This document shows positions 1 to 7,859 of a stretch of DNA of 64,000 nt, piece by piece; the stretch's first letter is position 1, and the number at the start of each line of letters is the position of its first letter. Made by a program: the position numbers and the translations under genes. The DNA is from PNON01 sp963757065 (lineage in GTDB: Bacteria > Chloroflexota > Anaerolineae > Anaerolineales > Anaerolineaceae): NCBI GenBank assembly GCA_963757065.1, contig CAVWQC010000001.1:1-64000 (forward strand). Direction: 5' to 3'. A model generated the notes under the pieces. It made no database searches, was not told the DNA's origin, and saw only the letters and a list, made by a program, of their open reading frames with translations.

Positions 1-3000
1 ACCAACGGTCACAGGCTGATCGTATAACTCGCCGGTCTTCCCGTTACGCAGGGGCTGCTTGCCCAATGTCGGGATGGGACGGCCAGTTTCGACCATCACC
101 TGCTGTGCTTTTTCGCGCAGGTCTTCATCCTTACTGTCTTTGGGATCATAACCCAGATCATGCATCCACAATCGTAAGCAGGCATTGATCGCATTCAGAT
201 CATATGCTTTCTTCTTTGCAATGCTATCTTTCGAATCTTCAAAGAGCAGGATGTCATCTGGATTGAAATCATGGTCGCGCAGCCATTCCCGTAAGTATGA
301 ACGGCGGGCATAGACCGGTTCTGAGGTCAATCTGTAAACATCATATTTTCGCTGGCCAAGGTATTCTTCAAGGTACAGCAAACGGACTTCGTTATCATCT
401 TCAAGCGATTCCGGTGTGTAGTCTTTATCCTGAATCCATTCCCAGCCTTTTTCATTGGCTTCGTTCCAGGCCTGATCGATCATCCAGGCACGAGCCAGCT
501 CAGCTTCGATCTCGATCTCTTTCGCCCCGTCAAAGACAGGAGTGACCGCTCTAAAGCCCAATTTCATGGCTGCCCAACCCAGGTGAACTTCCAACACCTG
601 GCCGATATTCATACGTCCAGGAACGCCCAACGGGTTGAGGATGATATCCACCGGGGTGCCGTCTTCGAGGAAAGGCATATCTTCTTCAGGTACGACTTTG
701 GAGACAACACCTTTATTTCCATGCCGTCCAGCCATCTTATCACCGGCTGTGACCTTACGACGCTGTGCCACTGAAACCCGCACCATGCGTTCCACACCGG
801 CAGCCAGGTCGGTATTGTCTTCGCGGTTGAACTGTTTTACATCCACCACTTTACCGCGTTCACCGTGTGGAATGCGCAGGGAGGTGTCTTTTACATCACG
901 TGATTTTTCACCGAAGATCGCGCGTAATAAGCGTTCTTCAGGGGTTAATTCTTTTTCACCTTTGGGTGTGATCTTGCCGACCAGGATATCATTCGGGCCA
1001 ACTTCTGCCCCGATACGGATGATGCCGGATTCGTCCAGATCTTTGATGGTGTCCTCACCCACATTCGGGATATCACGGGTGATCTCTTCCGGTCCCAGCT
1101 TGGTGTCGCGGGCTTCCACTTCGTATTTTTCAATATGGATGGAAGTGAAGGCGTCCTTCTCGATCAAACGCTCCGAGAGCAGGATGGCATCTTCAAAGTT
1201 GTAACCTTCCCATGAGATAAAGGCCACCACCACATTCTGCCCGAGGGCGAGGTGCCCCTGGTTGGTGGATGAGGAATCTGCGATGATGTCACCCTTATAG
1301 ACCCGCTGACCCTTGGTTACTGCCGGGCGCTGATCGATACAGGTGCTCTGGTTGGAGCGTTGGTACTTCCGCAGGTTATAGGTGCGGACGGTATTATCTT
1401 TATTATGAACGGTGATGGATTTTCCAGTGACGGAGATCACCTGGCCATCATCTTCTGCGATCACGACCTGACCGGAATCCAGCGCGGCGCTGTATTCCAT
1501 ACCGGTTGAGATCAGCGGAATATCAGGGTTCAACAATGGCACAGCCTGCGTCATCATGTTCGATCCCATCAATGCACGGTTGGCATCGTCATGCTCGAGG
1601 AAGGGGATGAGGGCTGCAGAAATACCCACAACCTGATGCGGTGCTACATCCAGGTAATTGATGTTTTCAGGTGTGGAAAAGATAAAGCTGGAGTGATAGC
1701 GGCATTCATTGCGGTTGCCGGAAAATTCATGGAATTCATTGATGACTGCATTTGCCTGTGCGATCACGTATTTATCTTCACGATCTGCGGACAGATAATC
1801 TACTTCTTCTGAGATGAATGGCACCACCATGACCTGCGGCTTCTCGATCTTTTGCAGAGCTTTGAAAATCTTCTCTGTGATCTCGTCGCCCGGTTTGAGG
1901 ATGACTTCCCCAGTCTTGGGGTGAGCGATCTCCTCACGGCAATGGCGGCCGATGAGACGCTGGTCGCTCGGGGCAAGGGCTTTGAGCACCCGGCGGTATG
2001 GGGTCTCGATGAAGCCGTATTCATTGACGCGAGCGTATGATGCCAAACGTCCAATAAGGCCAATGTTTGGACCTTCAGGAGTTTCAATAGGGCAGATACG
2101 GCCGTAATGGGAGTGGTGAACATCACGGACATCAAATCCGGCGCGCTCACGACGTAGACCGCCCGGGCCTAAGGCCGAGATCGTCCGCTTGTGGCGCAGT
2201 TCTGCCAGCGGATTTGTCTGATCCATGAATTGGGATAACTGCGAAGAGCCAAAGAATTCGCGCAAGGCAGCTACCATCGGGCGGATATTGATCAACGTTG
2301 TCGCGGTCAATTCTCCCTGGTCGCGGATGGACATTCGTTCCTTGATGACCCGTTCCATGCGCCGCATACCGATGCGCAGTTTGTTCTGGATCAATTCGCC
2401 GACTGTCTTTACGCGGCGGTTGCCAAGGTGGTCGATGTCGTCTGCAAATTCGTGGCCGTTGTTGATGCGGATCATGCGCTTGATCAGTTCGACAATATCG
2501 CGTTTGCTGATCGTGCGGTGAGTGACCGGAATGAATTCCTGCAAGTCCAGCTTCTGGTTCAGTTTATAACGGCCTACTTTTTCAAGGTCATAATGGCGCT
2601 GATCGAATAGCTGTTCCTCAAGGAATTGCTTTGCATTTTCAAGTGTGGCGGGGTCGCCCGGGCGCATGCGCTTGAAGAACTCAAGCAGGGCAGCCACGGC
2701 AATAGGCTGCTTGGGAGTGATCTCCCAGACGGGTTCCTGTTTAATGGAAGAGGTAATGAACATACGTTCAGGATTGTTATCCACATCGTTGAACAACGCG
2801 ATGATCTCTTCATCTGAACCGGTGGTCAACGGGGAATCCGGCAGGCCGTCACTGACGGCTGCCAGGGCGCGCAGGAAGACCGTGATCGGTACTGTGCGCT
2901 TGCGGTTGAATTTTAAAATGATGTAATCGTTCTTGCGGGTTTCGAATTCCATCCACGCGCCGCGATCAGGGATCAACTTGGCCATAGCCAGTGGACGCCC

Positions 3001-3474
3001 GGTGGCACGATCGGAGGGTGCTTCGAAATACACACCCGGGGAGCGGATCAACTGCGAAACAACAACACGCTCGGTACCGTTAATAATGAAGGTGCCTTTT
3101 TCGGTCATCTCAGGGAAGTCGCCCAGGAAGATTTCCTGTTTCTTGGGCTCAGGCACTTCAGTTCCAGCCAGCAGGACAGAAACCCATAATGGTGAAGCAT
3201 AGGTTAGATCGCGCTCTACGCATTCTTCAATGGAATGCTTGGGCGGGTCAAAACGATAGGAAAGCCCCCACTGCTGCGATTCCTCGCTGCGGCTGGGGAA
3301 GAAGAGCTTCATCCCTTTGTTGTATGATTCGATCGGGGAAAGCTCATGGAAAAGATCGCCCAAACCTTCCTTCTTCAAGCGGATGAAGGAATCGAGCTGG
3401 ACTTCAATTAGTTTGGGTAATGGTAAGCTGACTTTAATTCGTGCGTATGATTTATTGGGTAAATCAGAAGCCAT
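1..3474 (-). CDS. rpoB: DNA-directed RNA polymerase subunit beta, 3' end outside window
   Basis: Beta subunit of RNA polymerase. The minus strand is open from the ATG at 3474 to the window edge, about 1,158 codons; the last visible residues are in the NG-KTGELYDQPVTVG region, so the C-terminus is missing. Family blocks are clear: GSSQLSQFMDQ...HKRTISALGPGGLRRERAGF in the rifampicin pocket (around residues 410-445), then HYGRICPIETPEGPNIGL, the KVTAGDKMAGRHGNKGVVS block, and DIILNPLGVPGRMNIGQV. An AGGAG-like Shine-Dalgarno sits 5' of the start. The gene is not preceded by rplJ/rplL; an ABC exporter operon lies upstream on the same strand and rpoB has its own strong promoter. Codon 2182-2184 encodes Thr where E. 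coli has Arg529 of the rifampicin pocket (see findings). Identity is certain; only the 3' end is unknown. Confidence 0.98.
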   Translation of the reverse strand, partial: MASDLPNKSYARIKVSLPLPKLIEVQLDSFIRLKKEGLGDLFHELSPIESYNKGMKLFFPSRSEESQQWGLSYRFDPPKHSIEECVERDLTYASPLWVSVLLAGTEVPEPKKQEIFLGDFPEMTEKGTFIINGTERVVVSQLIRSPGVYFEAPSDRATGRPLAMAKLIPDRGAWMEFETRKNDYIILKFNRKRTVPITVFLRALAAVSDGLPDSPLTTGSDEEIIALFNDVDNNPERMFITSSIKQEPVWEITPKQPIAVAALLEFFKRMRPGDPATLENAKQFLEEQLFDQRHYDLEKVGRYKLNQKLDLQEFIPVTHRTISKRDIVELIKRMIRINNGHEFADDIDHLGNRRVKTVGELIQNKLRIGMRRMERVIKERMSIRDQGELTATTLINIRPMVAALREFFGSSQLSQFMDQTNPLAELRHKRTISALGPGGLRRERAGFDVRDVHHSHYGRICPIETPEGPNIGLIGRLASYARVNEYGFIETPYRRVLKALAPSDQRLIGRHCREEIAHPKTGEVILKPGDEITEKIFKALQKIEKPQVMVVPFISEEVDYLSADREDKYVIAQANAVINEFHEFSGNRNECRYHSSFIFSTPENINYLDVAPHQVVGISAALIPFLEHDDANRALMGSNMMTQAVPLLNPDIPLISTGMEYSAALDSGQVVIAEDDGQVISVTGKSITVHNKDNTVRTYNLRKYQRSNQSTCIDQRPAVTKGQRVYKGDIIADSSSTNQGHLALGQNVVVAFISWEGYNFEDAILLSERLIEKDAFTSIHIEKYEVEARDTKLGPEEITRDIPNVGEDTIKDLDESGIIRIGAEVGPNDILVGKITPKGEKELTPEERLLRAIFGEKSRDVKDTSLRIPHGERGKVVDVKQFNREDNTDLAAGVERMVRVSVAQRRKVTAGDKMAGRHGNKGVVSKVVPEEDMPFLEDGTPVDIILNPLGVPGRMNIGQVLEVHLGWAAMKLGFRAVTPVFDGAKEIEIEAELARAWMIDQAWNEANEKGWEWIQDKDYTPESLEDDNEVRLLYLEEYLGQRKYDVYRLTSEPVYARRSYLREWLRDHDFNPDDILLFEDSKDSIAKKKAYDLNAINACLRLWMHDLGYDPKDSKDEDLREKAQQVMVETGRPIPTLGKQPLRNGKTGELYDQPVTVG

Positions 3475-3513
3475 ATAAATCTCCTGGTTTGGTGCGCCTG
3501 TATGGGTTGACAT

Positions 3514-3536
3514 AGGAAAAACCCATTTCTGGGTCT
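3514..3536 (-). terminator. Hairpin with T-tract in the rpoB leader (possible attenuator)
   Basis: Between the rpoB promoter and its ATG the minus strand reads ACCCA-GAAA-TGGGT followed by TTTT. This is a short GAAA-tetraloop hairpin with a U-tract, shaped like an intrinsic terminator. It lies in the leader, so it could act as an attenuator of rpoB. The stem is only 5-6 bp, so strength is uncertain. Confidence 0.4.
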
Positions 3537-3551
3537 TAATAGCAAAGATTG

Positions 3552-3580
3552 ATTATATCGAATTCAAATCGATTAGTCAA
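3552..3580 (-). promoter_or_regulatory. Sigma-70-type promoter of rpoB
   Basis: On the minus strand, TTGACT (3580-3575) is followed after exactly 17 bp by a perfect TATAAT (3557-3552). The predicted transcript starts near 3545, giving a leader of about 70 nt before the rpoB ATG at 3474. Seen directly in the sequence; activity is inferred. Confidence 0.75.
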
Positions 3581-3676
3581 TATGCAATGTTCTATTTGGA
3601 TAAGAATTGGATGAGAGAACCTGAATTTCAGCGATTAGGTGGGCTTCAAAACACAAACTCAATATCCCAACCATCC

Positions 3677-4468
3677 TTATACAAGCTGGAAACTGCCCTT
3701 CTCACGGGTGATGCGTACACCATGGCCAAACAGGAACCATGCCAGGCCGGCGTAGGCGAGCCCGACCAGAATTTCCAACCCGATCTGGGGGAACACCGAA
3801 GAATAACTGGCTCCTGCAACTATGCCGCGGATGGCCAATAATCCATGGGTTACCGGCAGGAAATTACCGATCACCTGTACCGCAGACGGCAAAGCTGAAA
3901 AAGGGAAGTTGATCCCGCAGAGAATGATCATGGTATAGGTCAGGGTATTCAGAATGAGGTTCCCCCACCGAATCGGCATGGAGATGATCCCGATCACCCA
4001 CCCCAGGGCGGAGGCAGAAAATATTACGACCACCATGATCGGTAAGGCACGCAGCAGCATAACCGGAGATACATTCAGCTTGAAAAGCGGGATCATGATC
4101 AGGCATGCCAGTATTGCCCTGAGTGTAGTTTCCACATGCGAGGCAATGCTCTTTCCCAGGATGGATGGTACCCAGTTGGATGGGGCAGCGATCAGGTATT
4201 CCAGGGTGCTGTTCCATTTCTCAGCCTGGATGGTATCGCTGGTATTGAACATTGCAGCCATCATCCCGGTATGGACAAGGTTGCCAATGAAAGCAAATAC
4301 CGCAAGCGTATCACCTCCGGCTGATTTCGCCAGGTAGGTGAAGAATAAAATTTGCAGGATCGTCCGGGGCATGTAAACACCCAGAAATAGATATACAGGC
4401 ATATCAGCCATCATGTTCGTGAACGATGCACGTGCACAAGTCAAAAAGATCCGCAGATTCGATCGCAT
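3677..4468 (-). CDS. ABC-2 type exporter permease (second permease)
   Basis: A 263-residue integral membrane protein with about six hydrophobic segments, resembling ABC-2 family permeases such as the DrrB-type exporters. I start it at the ATG at 4468, which overlaps the stop of the upstream permease as ATGA and implies translational coupling; two in-frame GTG codons just upstream (4471, 4474) are alternatives. It is the last gene of the ATPase-permease-permease operon. The first residues (MRSNLRIFLTCARASF) resemble the N-terminus of the neighbouring permease (MELRANLRIVWNSF), so the two are probably paralogues that form a heterodimeric channel. The substrate cannot be read from sequence. Confidence 0.85.
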   Translation of the reverse strand: MRSNLRIFLTCARASFTNMMADMPVYLFLGVYMPRTILQILFFTYLAKSAGGDTLAVFAFIGNLVHTGMMAAMFNTSDTIQAEKWNSTLEYLIAAPSNWVPSILGKSIASHVETTLRAILACLIMIPLFKLNVSPVMLLRALPIMVVVIFSASALGWVIGIISMPIRWGNLILNTLTYTMIILCGINFPFSALPSAVQVIGNFLPVTHGLLAIRGIVAGASYSSVFPQIGLEILVGLAYAGLAWFLFGHGVRITREKGSFQLV

Positions 4469-5253
4469 CACCACACCTCCAGGGAACCCTTTTTCATTGC
4501 CATTGATTCAACTCGCCGGAACAATATCCAGGCAATCAACAGGTACAAACCTGAAAGAGCCAGTAGATACACATAATACAAAGATAAATTCCCTATCACC
4601 TGACTGGCAGCCTGGTTGAGGAGTATGTTCCCCCACGTAGGCGCTAACAAGGCAGAAAGCGGTTTGGTCCAGATGGGCAGAAGGGTTAGCGGAAGGGTCA
4701 GTCCGGAAAGGATGTAGACCGGATAATTGGCAACGATGATAAAGTCTTCCGCCCGGCGTGAGAGGATGAACAACGATCCAAAAACTAATCCCATGCAGGT
4801 CATGGCAATGATGATCAACAACAGCCCGAGCAGGAATGCACCCGGATGCAAAATGCCGGGGGACATATGAAAAACGACGATCCCGGTAAGGAATGCAACC
4901 CCCATGGCAAATATGGATATTACCGAATTCGCCAGGCTCTTGCCCAGCATGATCAGCGCCAGGGAGGTCGGGGTAGCCATCAGCAGCGCCAGGGTCTGTG
5001 AACGGCGCTCCCAGTTGATGATATCCCCTGAGGTAAATAAATTGTTATTCCAAATGCTGATCAAACCGGTTCCCATGATGGCATATAGGCCAAATTCAGG
5101 TTTCTTGCCGTACATATAGATCCCGACGGTCATGATAGTAAATAAAACAGGTTGAACGAATCCAGTGGAAAGGAACAGGTCAGAAATTCGTTGGACCTTG
5201 AGCTGGAGGATGAATGAATTCCAGACGATCCTCAAATTGGCTCTCAATTCCAT
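4468..5253 (-). CDS. ABC-2 type exporter permease (first permease)
   Basis: A 261-residue membrane protein with about six hydrophobic segments and an N-terminal cytoplasmic amphipathic stretch, typical of ABC-2 permeases. The open frame extends further upstream, but the upstream part overlaps the ATPase and lacks membrane character. The ATG at 5253 overlaps the ATPase stop codon (ATGA) and gives the family's usual length. It probably pairs with the following permease; both are powered by the ATPase encoded just upstream. Confidence 0.87.
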   Translation of the reverse strand: MELRANLRIVWNSFILQLKVQRISDLFLSTGFVQPVLFTIMTVGIYMYGKKPEFGLYAIMGTGLISIWNNNLFTSGDIINWERRSQTLALLMATPTSLALIMLGKSLANSVISIFAMGVAFLTGIVVFHMSPGILHPGAFLLGLLLIIIAMTCMGLVFGSLFILSRRAEDFIIVANYPVYILSGLTLPLTLLPIWTKPLSALLAPTWGNILLNQAASQVIGNLSLYYVYLLALSGLYLLIAWILFRRVESMAMKKGSLEVW

Positions 5254-6242
5254 CAACTCACCTTCCCCTTTCCATCCATGCCCACCAATTTGATATAAGC
5301 GTCTTCCAGAGTGGGCTGGCGGGTGACGACTTTCCGCACCTGCACCCCCTGCAGAATACCGAGGAATTCCTGAATCAATTCTGCCCCTGCAGGAGCCTGG
5401 ATCTGCAGTACCTGGGTCTGGTCGCGCATCTCGATCTCCACCGATTCCACACGTGGGTGTTCGCGTAGTTTGGTGATCAACTCTAGCGGGACGCCGTAAC
5501 ATTCCAGTTCAACCACTTCCAGGTCGGCTACCAGACCTTTGAGTGAAGCTGGTGTTCCTTCGGTGAGGATCTTCCCCTGATGGATCACCGCCACGCGGTC
5601 ACAAAGGGCATCCACTTCAAACATGTAATGCGAGGTCAGGAAGATGGTCTTGCCAGCCTGCTTCAATCCGAGGATGACAGAACGCATATCACGGGCAGCG
5701 ACCGGATCCAATCCCATGGTGGGTTCATCCAGGAAAAGCACCTCGGGGTCGTGCAATAATCCACGGGCAATATGCAACCGTTGCTTCATTCCACGGGAGT
5801 AAGTCTCGACCCTCTCGTTTGCACGCTCGGTCATTCCAACCAGTTCGAGCAGTTCCGGGATGCGTTTTTTCGAGATTTCAGGCTCCATTTTGTACAGGTC
5901 AGCAAAGTATTGCAAGTTATCCCGCCCGGAGATACGCCAGTATAAACCGCGTTCACCCCCAAAGACCAATCCGATGCGCGGACGGATCTGACCGGCTGAT
6001 TTAACCACGTCCAAACCGAAGACCCGGGCTGTGCCGGAGGTGGGCAGCAAGATGGTGGATAAGATGCGCGTGATTGTGGTTTTCCCGGCGCCATTCGGAC
6101 CCAGCAAGCCAAACAATTCCCCGGTTTGGATGGACAGATTAACACCATTCAATGCAATAACTTCTTTTTTCTTCTGGCGGATGATCCCGGTGGTACTGAT
6201 ATAACTGCGTTTGAGATCGTTAGTTTCAATGGCGATTGTCAT
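5253..6242 (-). CDS. ABC-2 type exporter ATP-binding protein
   Basis: A 329-residue nucleotide-binding subunit. Walker A is GLLGPNGAGKTT (about residues 44-55), the ABC signature is YSRGMKQRL (about 149-157), and Walker B is VLFLDEPTMGLD (about 167-178), followed by the switch-His segment LTSHYMFE. The extra C-terminal 90 residues resemble the extension of DrrA/CcmA-type exporters. The ATG at 6242 follows GAGGGG, a plausible ribosome site. First gene of a coupled three-gene operon. Expected to drive export of a lipid, drug or polysaccharide; the substrate is not deducible. Confidence 0.93.
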   Translation of the reverse strand: MTIAIETNDLKRSYISTTGIIRQKKKEVIALNGVNLSIQTGELFGLLGPNGAGKTTITRILSTILLPTSGTARVFGLDVVKSAGQIRPRIGLVFGGERGLYWRISGRDNLQYFADLYKMEPEISKKRIPELLELVGMTERANERVETYSRGMKQRLHIARGLLHDPEVLFLDEPTMGLDPVAARDMRSVILGLKQAGKTIFLTSHYMFEVDALCDRVAVIHQGKILTEGTPASLKGLVADLEVVELECYGVPLELITKLREHPRVESVEIEMRDQTQVLQIQAPAGAELIQEFLGILQGVQVRKVVTRQPTLEDAYIKLVGMDGKGKVS

Positions 6243-6511
6243 AAGACCCCTCAGTCATTTGCTTTGCTATTGGGTTGTTTATAATTTTAATAATTATCCA
6301 GAGAAATATGTTTTTGCCTGGATGATCCACTTATTTTGCAGCCAAATTACTATTTTATATCTATTTAATTATTTTACGGTTTTTAATATTTCAACTTGAG
6401 CTCGGATGAAATAGGGTGGGCCTTTCAACTTGAATAAAATGTCAAATGTAAGAAGAATCCCTACCTAAGTAAACAATTAATGGCACAAACATGTACAATA
6501 AATGAGACCTC
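6243..6511. other. Intergenic region, AT-rich
   Basis: Together with the repeat that follows, this forms a 388-base gap without a gene between the ABC exporter operon and the broken lipoprotein gene. It is AT-rich and presumably holds the exporter promoter, but I see no pair of well-spaced -35/-10 hexamers I would defend. No conserved reading frame is visible. Confidence 0.5.
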
Positions 6512-6573
6512 ACGGTCAAAAAACCTGGTCCCGGACAAACCACCGAGATCTCCGCTGCGCTCCGACGCGAGGT
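6512..6573 (+). repeat. Interspersed repeat A, copy 1
   Basis: About 62 bases beginning acggtcaaaaaacc and containing GGTCCCGGACAAA and GATCTCCGCT. It matches the reverse complement of 7771-7832 at roughly three quarters of positions. The two copies are inverted relative to each other and flank the broken lipoprotein gene. Confidence 0.6.
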
Positions 6574-6630
6574 ACCCACCCCGTTACATTACGGGGATGC
6601 TAACACAAGTGCGAACAAGGATAATTAATG

Positions 6631-7587
6631 TTATAGCCTCCAGGTAGGGAATTTGCCCCCGGTATACAATTGAACTTGAAAACCATCGGACACACGAATT
6701 TTGTAAATGGGTATTTTGTCCACCCAGCAAAACTCAGTAACACATAGGTGGTAAACCAACCACTCTCCATCCGGAGACCAGCGTGGTGGAGATACAAGAC
6801 CTTCGGGCTTAAGTCCACTTTCTGGGTCAGAAAATTGAATTGCTATCAACCTATGGGCTGTATTTTCATCCGCTTTTATTACATACAAGCCATCCAATCC
6901 AAAAAATGCAACCTGGGTTCCATCTGGCGACCAAGTTGGATAAAAGCCCTTGGCAAGCTCGCTTTTTCCCCCGGTATCCAGATTAAACAAATTTATGTGA
7001 TAACTTGGCGATCCGTAAGGATCAACAATTTCCCCAAAAACAACCTCCTGAGTTATTTGATTATAGGAAAAACCTAGGATCTGGGCATGTCCTTCTTGAT
7101 CATAGACATCAAAGATCGTTTTGCTCTTCATGCAGGTACCCATGTCAAACATAACAATTTCAGAATAGTTATTGATTATTACCATATTCGGGCTTTCCAA
7201 AGTTGGGCTTGGTTCTATTTGCATGTATAACGGAAGATCTCCAACACAACCCTTAAAATACCCTCTTTTTACATTCCAATAGGCAGGATAACCGGCTCCT
7301 TCATACGAAGACACTCCCCATGGCGCAGATAATGCATAAAGTATTTCCCTATTCGCTGACCAGACCGGTCTTACAAAATTTTGTGGAAGATCCATTGTTT
7401 GATGATTTGTGCCATCCGCCTGGACCAAATTTAGTTCATATGGTCCGTACATTCCCGATTGGAAAAGTATGTCGCCGGCAGGAAAAGGCTAAATCCAGCT
7501 ACCAGTATTAACATGACCACAACTCGATACAAGGAAAAAAACAATTACCATCAAATAATGCAAGTTCAATTTTGAGGTTATTTTCAT
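6631..7587 (-). pseudogene. TolB/PD40-like propeller lipoprotein, interrupted by an amber stop
   Basis: The readable frame from 7452 to 6631 encodes repeated beta-propeller blades of the PD40/TolB type (FYPTWSPDGTQVAFFG, PPRWSPDGEWLVYHL). In the same frame upstream there is a complete lipoprotein start: ATG at 7587 with AAGGA eight bases before it, a hydrophobic signal and the lipobox LVSSC with Cys at residue 23. Codon 33 is TAG (7489-7491), and the frame then continues without gap into the propeller. The intact protein would have about 318 residues. A point mutation or base-call error is likely; without repair only a 32-residue peptide is made, or a truncated product from an internal start. 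Function unknown; it would be an exported, lipid-anchored binding or sensor protein. Confidence 0.7.
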
Positions 7588-7690
7588 TTTAAATTTCCTT
7601 GTTTATCCAAAGTATCACTTAGTAATAGAAAATATGTAAGAAGTAAACCTGTAACGGAGCATAAATTGAGATTAATTCGGGTTTTCCTTT

Positions 7691-7731
7691 GTTCGCGCCG
7701 GTATCCTCACCGCGCGCGAGTCTTTGACCGA
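7691..7731 (-). repeat. Interspersed repeat B, copy 1
   Basis: On the minus strand, 41 bases starting tcggtcaaag and including CGCGCGCGGTGAGGATACC. 36 of 41 positions match 63334-63374 on the plus strand, 56 kb away. GC-rich compared with the AT-rich surroundings. No coding potential is supported. Confidence 0.65.
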
Positions 7732-7770
7732 AAAGTCCTCAAGTATGCATTTTTTGTTCGGGTCAGTTCC

Positions 7771-7832
7771 ACACCGTGCGTCGTAGCAAAGCGGAGATCC
7801 CGGCTTTTTGTCCGGGACCCGTTTTTGACCGT
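7771..7832 (-). repeat. Interspersed repeat A, copy 2 (inverted)
   Basis: Reverse-complement relative of 6512-6573, sharing acggtcaaaaa, GGTCCCGGACAAA and GGGATCTCCGCTT-type segments. It lies directly beside repeat B copy 1, so 7691-7832 is a composite repeat block. Confidence 0.6.
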
Positions 7833-7859
7833 TAGTTCTCCAAAAATATATACCCACCC

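Noticed and set aside
635..1204. Long plus-strand frame inside rpoB
   Set aside because: Shadow of the strongly conserved rpoB frame; no ribosome site and no recognisable protein.
7489..7491. TAG in the lipoprotein gene as a pyrrolysine codon
   Set aside because: No Pyl-enzyme family, no reason for an amino acid there right after the lipobox, and other base lesions occur nearby.
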